Below are positions 15,353 through 21,907 of a stretch of DNA of 24,155 nucleotides, in pieces. Location of the stretch: assembly GCA_049515555.1 (NCBI GenBank), contig JBEKTY010000124.1, positions 1-24,155 of the forward strand, written 5' to 3'. Position numbers and translations under genes: made by a program. Every line of letters begins with the position of its first letter. The stretch's first letter is position 1. This DNA comes from JBEKTY01 sp049515555 (lineage in GTDB: Bacteria > Planctomycetota > Planctomycetia > Pirellulales > Thermoguttaceae). Below the pieces are notes generated by a model. It ran no database searches and had not been told where the DNA came from. It saw only the letters and a program-made list of their open reading frames with translations.

Positions 15353-16327
15353 TCAACTTGCCACCTTCTGGGTCACCCGTGCCTGCGCGTACTTCTCCAG
15401 CTTGCGGGCGTCGGCGTAGAACTTACGGATGCCTTCGGCCAGCTTCTCCGTGGCCATGGCATCCTCATTGTGCATCCAGCGAAACGTCTTCTCGTCCAGA
15501 TGGATTTTCTGCGCGTCGGACGCTTTGGCCGTGTCCACGCTCAAACGGCGGGGAACCGTGCCCTCGGTCTTCTCCATTTGTTCCAAGAGATCCGGGCTGA
15601 TGGTCAGCAGGTCACAACCCGCCAGACGAACAATCTGGTCCACCTTGCGGAAGCTGGCGCCCATGACCTGCGTCTTGTAATCGAACTTCTTGAAGTAGTC
15701 GTAAATCTGCGTAACAGACGCGACGCCGGGGTCTTCGTCGACGGGAATGTCCTTGCCCCGGCGCTCCTTCCGATACCAGTCATAGATCCGCCCGACAAAC
15801 GGCGAGATCAGCGTCACGCCGGCCTCGGCACAGGCGACGGCCTGGGCGAAGCTGAACAGCAGTGTCAGGTTGCAGTGGATCCCTTCTCGCTCCAGGTGTT
15901 CGGCGGCGCGGATGCCCTCCCACGTGCTGGCGATCTTGATCAGCACCCGCTCGCGAGCAACCCCCGACTGCCGGTAGAGGTCGATGAGGCGGTGTGCCTT
16001 GGCCAGCGTGCCCTCGGTGTCGAAACTGAGACCGGCATCGACCTCGGTGGAAACACGGCCCGGCACGACCTTGAGGATATGGCAGCCAAAGGTTACGAAG
16101 AGCTTGTCCATGAACAGCTGCGTATGAGCGGCCTCGTCACCAGGCGAGCCGAGGGCGAAGTCGAGCGCCTCATCGACCAAATCCTGGTACTGCGGCTTCT
16201 GGGCCGCCTGCAAGAGCAACGAAGGGTTCGTGGTTGCATCTTGCGGCTTATGCTCCGCGATGGCTTCGATGTCGCCGGTGTCGGCCACGACCGTCGTCCA
16301 GCGTTTTAGGGATTCGAGCATATTCAT
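15353..16327 (-). CDS. tal: Transaldolase (TalB type)
   Basis: It moves a dihydroxyacetone unit between sedoheptulose-7-phosphate/glyceraldehyde-3-phosphate and erythrose-4-phosphate/fructose-6-phosphate. The 324-residue protein matches the classical TalB length (about 317). Motifs: VVADTGD with D17, DATTNPSLLL (30-39), LIKIASTWEGIRAAE with Schiff-base K131, NLTLLFSFAQA (153-163), ISPFVGRIYDWY (174-185) and VMGASFR. The ATG at 16327 overlaps the pgi stop by 4 bases (ATGA) and has GAGG 7 bases upstream, so it is translationally coupled to pgi. Met at 16321 is a less well spaced alternative. Confidence 0.97.
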   Translation of the reverse strand: MNMLESLKRWTTVVADTGDIEAIAEHKPQDATTNPSLLLQAAQKPQYQDLVDEALDFALGSPGDEAAHTQLFMDKLFVTFGCHILKVVPGRVSTEVDAGLSFDTEGTLAKAHRLIDLYRQSGVARERVLIKIASTWEGIRAAEHLEREGIHCNLTLLFSFAQAVACAEAGVTLISPFVGRIYDWYRKERRGKDIPVDEDPGVASVTQIYDYFKKFDYKTQVMGASFRKVDQIVRLAGCDLLTISPDLLEQMEKTEGTVPRRLSVDTAKASDAQKIHLDEKTFRWMHNEDAMATEKLAEGIRKFYADARKLEKYAQARVTQKVAS

Positions 16328-17922
16328 GCGGTCACCTCTTGCGGGGTCAAAGTTTTGCAGAACGTCATCTGGTCAGGAGAGTCGGTTCCGTTGGATTGGG
16401 CTCGGCCGTTTGCCGCCAGGTGTTCCAGAAGCAAGCACACCGTCTCAACCGAGTCGGGGGCACCTGCCGCCGACGCGATCTCCTCAGCGGTCTGGGGCGT
16501 TGCGGAAAGGACTGAGAGCACCCTCCCTTGTAAGGCCAGGATCGATGCCGCCGCCTTCTTGCCGGCCTCGACGCCGGGCTGGTGATAGGCGTTGATGCCG
16601 ATCAGGCTGGCGTACAGCCCCACCGCGCGCTCAAACAGGGCGATCAGCCCGCCCACCGTCCGAGCATCGACGCGCGGGATCGTGATGGTCATCGACTCGC
16701 GGTCGTTCTCGAACAGTGCCGTGCGCGTGCCGAGTAAAAACCCGTGTAGATAGTCACCGGCCGTGACGCCCGGCTCCACCTCTTGCGCGGACCCACCTGA
16801 CTCCAATACGCGAATGAACGTGACGAAGAAGTTGTTTACGCCGTCGCGAAGCTGTTGCACGTAGGCATGTTGGTCTGTCGAACCTTTGTTGCCGTAGACC
16901 GCGATGCCCTGATCGACGCGCTCGCCTTTGACGTTCAGACGCTTACCGAGCGACTCCATGACCAACTGCTGCAAATAGCGGCTAAACAGAAGCAGGCGAT
17001 CTTTGTAAGGGAGAACGACCATGTCCTTTGCGCCCTTGCCGCCGGTGGCGTGATACCACATCAAGGCCATCAGCGCTGCGGGGTTTGCCCGCAGATCGTG
17101 CCGGCGGGTAGCCTCGTCGCAAGCCGCGGCGCCAGCAAGCAAACCGTCGACGTCGAGCCCCTGGAGCGCGGCGGGCACCAGTCCGACTGCCGACAGCACG
17201 CTCGTGCGCCCACCGACCCAGTCGAACATGGGAAAGCGGGCGAGCCAGCCTTCCGCCTCGGCGGTGCGGTCCAGTTTCGAGCTGGGCATCGTGACAGCCA
17301 CAGCGCGCTTAGGGAAATCCAGATCCTCCTTGCGGAAGGCTTCGTCCACCAGCAGCATGGCGTTGCGAGGCTCCGGGGTGCCCCCGCTCTTGGAAGTGAC
17401 GATGCAAAGCGTTTCATGAATCCGGCCGGCCGGACCGTGGAGGATGCGGGCGATCCCGTCAGGATCCGTGTTGTCGATGACATTGACCTGCATCGGGTCG
17501 CTACTCGGGTTGCCGAGGGCGTCGGCCACAAACATAGGGCCGAGGGACGAACCGCCGATGCCGATGGACAGCACATGGGTGAACCGAACTCCCGCGGGCG
17601 TTCGAATGGTGCCGTCATGCACGGCGCCAGCGAACCGTTTGACCTCGGCCAGGGTGCTACGGATCTCGGCGGCAATTGCCGGCGATGGAGCCAGGTCCGG
17701 TGCGCGGAGCCAGTAGTGCCCCACCATGCGTTTCTCGTCCGGATTGGCGATGTCTCCGCGTTCCAGCGCGTCCATGGCGTCAAACGCCCGCTGCATGGGC
17801 GCGGCCATTCGCTCCAGAAAGCCGTCCTCGAACCACATCCGGCTGACGTCCAGGGTCAAGCCAAGCGACGGAACCTGGCACAGGTATTGCCGATACCGTT
17901 TCCATAGAATGGGTGTGCTCAT
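16324..17922 (-). CDS. pgi: Glucose-6-phosphate isomerase
   Basis: It interconverts glucose-6-phosphate and fructose-6-phosphate. The 532-residue protein carries IGIGGSSLGP (120-129), VTSKSGGTPEPRNAM (175-189), ESLGKRLN (323-330), a GNKGSTDQHAYVQQ segment with H352, and NAYHQPGVEAGKK with the catalytic lysine at 455/456. It is of the shorter type seen in cyanobacteria and other phyla, not the 549-residue E. coli form. After the catalytic part, residues about 465-525 (VLSATPQTAEEIASAAG, then ETVCLLLEHLAANG) look like a small winged-helix-type module. ATG 17922 is preferred because AGAGGAG lies 5 bases upstream. The frame extends to 17949, but that part lies inside rpiA without a binding site. 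It starts 11 bases after the rpiA stop and overlaps tal. Confidence 0.96.
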   Translation of the reverse strand: MSTPILWKRYRQYLCQVPSLGLTLDVSRMWFEDGFLERMAAPMQRAFDAMDALERGDIANPDEKRMVGHYWLRAPDLAPSPAIAAEIRSTLAEVKRFAGAVHDGTIRTPAGVRFTHVLSIGIGGSSLGPMFVADALGNPSSDPMQVNVIDNTDPDGIARILHGPAGRIHETLCIVTSKSGGTPEPRNAMLLVDEAFRKEDLDFPKRAVAVTMPSSKLDRTAEAEGWLARFPMFDWVGGRTSVLSAVGLVPAALQGLDVDGLLAGAAACDEATRRHDLRANPAALMALMWYHATGGKGAKDMVVLPYKDRLLLFSRYLQQLVMESLGKRLNVKGERVDQGIAVYGNKGSTDQHAYVQQLRDGVNNFFVTFIRVLESGGSAQEVEPGVTAGDYLHGFLLGTRTALFENDRESMTITIPRVDARTVGGLIALFERAVGLYASLIGINAYHQPGVEAGKKAAASILALQGRVLSVLSATPQTAEEIASAAGAPDSVETVCLLLEHLAANGRAQSNGTDSPDQMTFCKTLTPQEVTA

Positions 17923-17927
17923 CGCAA

Positions 17928-17934
17928 CTCCTCT
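17928..17934 (-). promoter_or_regulatory. Ribosome binding site deciding the pgi start
   Basis: AGAGGAG with a 5-base spacer to ATG 17922, beginning within the rpiA stop codon. This favours 17922 over the in-frame Met at 17949. Confidence 0.8.
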
Positions 17935-18662
17935 CAAATGTCCGGACATGGCTGCATCCTAGGCGATACCGGCGTCGGCCGTTGTTGGTTGTTTTTGCGC
18001 CGCCTCTCCTCGATGATCCGGAAACCGTTCCGGTCCCCAACCAAAACGGTGTCGGCCATTCCCAGGAACAGCCCGGTGCCTACTACGCCGGGAATCGCGC
18101 GGATATCGATCTCCAGCCGAGTCGCATCCGGGATCGGGTGGATCTGGCAATCGAGGATGTGATTGCCGTTGTCGGTTACGAAGAGGCTGCTCCCTCGAAA
18201 GTAAGGAACTGGCTCGCAGCCGAGTTCGCGCAGGCGCCGCTCGCATAGGGGCAAAGCAAACGGGACCACCTCGACGGGTAACTTGCCGTGTGTTCCCAAT
18301 TGCGGGACGAGCTTCTCCTCTCCCACTAGAATGATCAGTTGGCGGGAGGAGGCAGCGACGATCTTCTCGCGGACCAGGTCGCGACCGTAGCCCTTAATCA
18401 GGTCAAGTTGGGGATCCACCTCGTCCGCTCCATCGACGGTCAGGTCGAGGATTCCGGCCTCCGCAAGGGTCGATAACGGAATGCCTTCCTTCCGCGACAG
18501 ACTTGCCGTTTCCTCCGAAGTAGGCACACCGTGGATGCGTAGGCGTCTGGTCCGAATGCGTTCGCCGAGGGCCTTGACGAAGGCCTGGGCAGTGTGGCCG
18601 GAACCAAGACCGACCCGTGAATTATCTGTCACCAGTTCCAAGGCCCGTTCGATGATCGTCAT
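17934..18662 (-). CDS. rpiA: Ribose-5-phosphate isomerase A
   Basis: It interconverts ribose-5-phosphate and ribulose-5-phosphate. The 242-residue protein has the RpiA motifs GLGSGHTAQAF (18-28), GVPTSEET (45-52), TVDGADEVDP (75-84) and KGYGRDLVREKIVA (90-103) with catalytic E99. The last motif is usually KGGG-A-L-REK, so this is a divergent but catalytically intact branch. A basic, proline-containing tail of about 20 residues (223-242) extends beyond the usual end. ATG 18662 has a near-perfect AAGGAGGT 5 bases upstream and overlaps the tkt stop (ATGA), implying coupled translation. No ribulose-phosphate epimerase gene is present, though phosphoketolase acting on xylulose-5-phosphate would need one. 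Confidence 0.95.
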   Translation of the reverse strand: MTIIERALELVTDNSRVGLGSGHTAQAFVKALGERIRTRRLRIHGVPTSEETASLSRKEGIPLSTLAEAGILDLTVDGADEVDPQLDLIKGYGRDLVREKIVAASSRQLIILVGEEKLVPQLGTHGKLPVEVVPFALPLCERRLRELGCEPVPYFRGSSLFVTDNGNHILDCQIHPIPDATRLEIDIRAIPGVVGTGLFLGMADTVLVGDRNGFRIIEERRRKNNQQRPTPVSPRMQPCPDI

Positions 18663-20767
18663 GGTGGACCTCCTTTGGCGGCTGAGTGCATTCGCACTTG
18701 CTCCCTCGCTGCCGCAACGACATGCTCCGCCGTGAAGCCGAACTTCTTGGTCAATTCCTTCAGCGGGGCCGAGGCGCCAAATGAACGCATGCCGATGCTG
18801 TATCCGGTAATGCCAACGTACTTGGCCCAGCCGAAAGTCGAGGCTTGCTCAACCGAGACCCGCGCGGTCACGTCTGGTGGTAGCACACTTTCGCGGTACT
18901 CCTGTGGCTGATCGTCGAATAATTCCCACGACGGCATGCTCACCACCCGCGATTTGATCCCCTCCGACTTCAGCCGCTCGTATGCCTCCAGGCACAGCGC
19001 CACCTCGCTGCCGCTTGCCAGCAGCAGGACCTCCGGCTGAGCATCCGGTGCATCGGCCAGGACGTACGCTCCGCGGGCCAGTCCCGAGGCCGAAGCATAC
19101 CTGCTCCGGTCGATCGTCGACACGGCTTGGCGGGTAAGAATGAGAACCGCCGGCTCGTGGTGCAACTTCATGATGACTTTCCATGCCTCCACCGTCTCAT
19201 TCGCGTCCGCGGGGCGCAGCACGATCAGGCCCGGAATGGTTCGCAACGATGGCAACTGCTCGACCGGTTGGTGCGTCGGCCCGTCCTCGCCCACGCCGAT
19301 GGAGTCGTGCGTGAAGACGTAAACGACCGGCAGCTCCATCAAGGCGCTGAGCCGAAGCGCCCCCCGGGCGTAATCGCTGAAGATGAGGAAGGTGGAACCG
19401 TAGGCCCGCACCTTGACCAAGGCCATGCCGTTGAGCACCGCGGCCATGGCGTGCTCGCGAATGCCGAAGTGTAAGTTGCGCCCGCTGGGACTGTCGGCGA
19501 AGAAGTCGCCGGCCCCGTCGAACGTCAACCGCGTCTTGCAGGACGGCCCCAGGTCCGCCGAGCCGCCCAGCAGCCACGGGACTGTCTTGCCGAGGGCGTT
19601 GAGCACCTTCCCGGATGCGTCCCGCGTCGCCAGCCCTTTGGCATCCGCCGCAAAGGTGGGCACGTCCTTTTCCCAGCCTTCCGGCAGTTGGCGGTGCTGC
19701 ATGCGGTATAGCTGCTCCGCCAACTCGGGATATGTCGCCCGATACTGGGGTACCCGGCTAAACCATGTGTCGCGAAGCTCCTTGCCACGCTTGCCGATGC
19801 CGTTGCGAAAGTGGTCGTAAACCCCGTCCGGTACATAGAATGTGGCGTCTTCCGGCCAGCCGTAGTTCCGCTTGGTCAATCGAATCTCGTCCTCGCCGAG
19901 CGGCTCCCCATGGGCAGCGCTGGTGTCCTGCTTGTGTGGGGCGCCGTAAGCAATATGGCTGTCCACGATGATCAGCGTCGGGCGGTCGGTGGTATTGAGG
20001 AAGGTATGGAAGGCCCGCGCCAGCATCTCCTGGTCGTTGGCGTCTCCGACGCGGGTGACGTTCCAACCGTGGCCGATGAAACGCGTGGCCACATCGTCGT
20101 TGAAAGCCAGCGCCGTGTGGCCTTCAATGGTTATGTGGTTGTTGTCATAGATCCAGCAGAGGTTGGAAAGTCTCAGGTGGCCGGCAAGGGACGCAGCCTC
20201 GGCCGAGATGCCTTCCATCATGCAGCCGTCGCCACACAGGGCGTATACGTTGAAGTCGATCAGGTCCTCGAACCCGGGCTGGTTGAAATGGGCGGCCATC
20301 CACCGGCCGGCGATGGCCATGCCGACGCCGGTAGCCAGGCCGTTGCCGAGCGGTCCGGTCGTGGTCTCGACGCCGCTGGTCCAGCGGTACTCCGGGTGGC
20401 CGGGGCAGCGGCTATCCAGTTGCCGAAAGCGCTTGATGGCATCCAGCGGCACCGACGCCTCACCGAGAGTCTCGTAATCCTTGCTGACAGCCTTCACTCC
20501 CGTGAGGTGCAGCAACGAGTACAGCAGCATCGAGGCATGGCCCGCCGACAGAATGAAGCGGTCTCGGTTCGGCCAGATCGGATCCTGCGGGTCGAATCGC
20601 AAGAACTTCTGCCATAGGCAGTAGGCCACCGGTGCCATGGCCATCGGCGTACCCGGGTGCCCCGAGTTGGCTGCCTGCACGGCGTCCATGGACAGCGTGC
20701 GGATCGTGTTGATACACGTCAGATCGAGATTATCGGTTGGAACGAGGATCTTGTGAATCGTGTCCAT
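18659..20767 (-). CDS. tkt: Transketolase
   Basis: This thiamine-diphosphate enzyme transfers two-carbon ketol units among pentose- and hexose-phosphates. The 702-residue length is slightly above the usual 660-ish. Motifs: ANSGHPGTPMAMAP (33-46, H37), FILSAGHASMLLY (71-83, H77), GPLGNGLATGVGMAIAGR (138-155), the TPP motif GDGCMMEGISAEAASLAGH (179-197), then NNHITIEG and the catalytic FGIREHAM. THDSIGVGEDGPTHQPVEQL is the pyrimidine-domain signature. ATG 20767 has GGAG 11 bases upstream. The gene begins 15 bases after the stop of the ABC permease gene and ends in an overlap with rpiA, so it appears to share a transcript with both. Confidence 0.97.
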   Translation of the reverse strand: MDTIHKILVPTDNLDLTCINTIRTLSMDAVQAANSGHPGTPMAMAPVAYCLWQKFLRFDPQDPIWPNRDRFILSAGHASMLLYSLLHLTGVKAVSKDYETLGEASVPLDAIKRFRQLDSRCPGHPEYRWTSGVETTTGPLGNGLATGVGMAIAGRWMAAHFNQPGFEDLIDFNVYALCGDGCMMEGISAEAASLAGHLRLSNLCWIYDNNHITIEGHTALAFNDDVATRFIGHGWNVTRVGDANDQEMLARAFHTFLNTTDRPTLIIVDSHIAYGAPHKQDTSAAHGEPLGEDEIRLTKRNYGWPEDATFYVPDGVYDHFRNGIGKRGKELRDTWFSRVPQYRATYPELAEQLYRMQHRQLPEGWEKDVPTFAADAKGLATRDASGKVLNALGKTVPWLLGGSADLGPSCKTRLTFDGAGDFFADSPSGRNLHFGIREHAMAAVLNGMALVKVRAYGSTFLIFSDYARGALRLSALMELPVVYVFTHDSIGVGEDGPTHQPVEQLPSLRTIPGLIVLRPADANETVEAWKVIMKLHHEPAVLILTRQAVSTIDRSRYASASGLARGAYVLADAPDAQPEVLLLASGSEVALCLEAYERLKSEGIKSRVVSMPSWELFDDQPQEYRESVLPPDVTARVSVEQASTFGWAKYVGITGYSIGMRSFGASAPLKELTKKFGFTAEHVVAAAREQVRMHSAAKGGPP

Positions 20768-20782
20768 GGATGTCTACTCCCC

Positions 20783-21904
20783 TCACGCCATCGACCCGAT
20801 GGTCTTGCGGAAGCGAACGAGGGCGATATTGAACAAGGTTGCGCCGATCAGGGCGAGGGCGAGGAACTGCGGCCAGACGACCTCCAGCCCCCCGCCGCGG
20901 AACAGGATGCCCTGGGACAGCATAACGAAGTGGGTGGTGGGCGCCGCCAGCATGATCTGCTGAACGAACTGGGGCATGCTCTCCCGCGGGGTCATGCCGC
21001 CGGAGAGCATCTGCAAGGGCAGCAGCACCATGATCATCAGCAGGGCGAACTGCGGCATCGTGCGGGCGAAGGTGGCCAGGAACATGCCCAGCGACGTGGT
21101 GGCGAACAGGTGCAGCGCCGCGCCGCAAAGGAACAGTGCGACCGAACCCTGGATCGGGACGGACAGCACACCCTGCACGACGACGGCCAGGGACACGGCG
21201 GAGGCGACGAGCACCACCAGCCCCATCGACCAGACCTTGCTGGTCATGATCTCGAACGGAGTCACCGGCATCACCAGCAGGTGCTCGACCGTGCCGCGCT
21301 CGCGCTCGCGGATCAGCGCGGCGCCGGTGAGCAGGACCGACAGTATGGTGATCATGTCGATCAGCCCCATCACGGCGCCGAACCAGGACCGGGTCAGGTT
21401 GGGGTTGTAGCGCAGGCGCTCCTCCACGTCCACCGGCGGTCGGAAGCTTGTCCGGTAGCGCTGCAGCCACGTCTGCACCTCGCCGACGACGATGGTCTGC
21501 ACGTAGCCGCTGCCGGAGAACGCCTGCCCCACGCGGGTCGCGTCGGTATTGAGCTGAATCGCGGGGACGCGCCCGGCCAGCACGTCTTGCTGGAAGTTGG
21601 GCGGAATGTCGAGGGCGAAGGTGTCCAGCCCGGCGTCCATCCGGGCGTCCATCTCCTCCCGCGACACCATCGTCGGCGGCAGGAACAACGGCGACTGGAA
21701 GGCATTGACGATCCGCTGCGACAACGGCGACTGGTCCTCGTCCACGATGGCGATGGGCGCGTTGTGGAGCGAATCCGGCAGCGCGGTCGAGGTCGAGTAG
21801 ATCGACAGCGTGAAGGCGTAGGCGATCAGCACGAGCATCATCGGGTCGCGGGCCAGGCTCCACAATTCCTTGACGCCCAGGTGCAGAATGTTCTTGGCGC
21901 GCAT
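20783..21904 (-). CDS. yhhJ: ABC-2 type transporter permease, YhhJ/YbhR-like
   Basis: The 373-residue inner-membrane protein matches YhhJ in length (374) and architecture. One membrane helix near residues 22-42 (MLVLIAYAFTLSIYST) is followed by a large extracytoplasmic domain (IAIVDEDQSPLSQRIVNAF, then LDTFALDIPPNF). A C-terminal block of about five helices starts near 178 (IDMITILSVLLTGAALI) and contains the ABC-2 signature ERERGTVEHLLVMPVTPFEI. LPLQMLSGGMTPRESMP is typical of the last third. It starts 3 bases after the RbbA-like gene, so the two form a transporter unit. The substrate is unknown; relatives are linked to drug or lipid export together with a HlyD-type adaptor, probably encoded just beyond the window. 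Confidence 0.9.
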   Translation of the reverse strand: MRAKNILHLGVKELWSLARDPMMLVLIAYAFTLSIYSTSTALPDSLHNAPIAIVDEDQSPLSQRIVNAFQSPLFLPPTMVSREEMDARMDAGLDTFALDIPPNFQQDVLAGRVPAIQLNTDATRVGQAFSGSGYVQTIVVGEVQTWLQRYRTSFRPPVDVEERLRYNPNLTRSWFGAVMGLIDMITILSVLLTGAALIRERERGTVEHLLVMPVTPFEIMTSKVWSMGLVVLVASAVSLAVVVQGVLSVPIQGSVALFLCGAALHLFATTSLGMFLATFARTMPQFALLMIMVLLPLQMLSGGMTPRESMPQFVQQIMLAAPTTHFVMLSQGILFRGGGLEVVWPQFLALALIGATLFNIALVRFRKTIGSMA

Positions 21905-21907
21905 GGC

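Noticed and set aside
13388..16309. A 973-codon open frame on the plus strand opposite xfp and tal
   Set aside because: It is exactly antisense to two strongly supported enzyme genes, its translation has no family motif, and long antisense frames are common in high-GC DNA with biased third positions.
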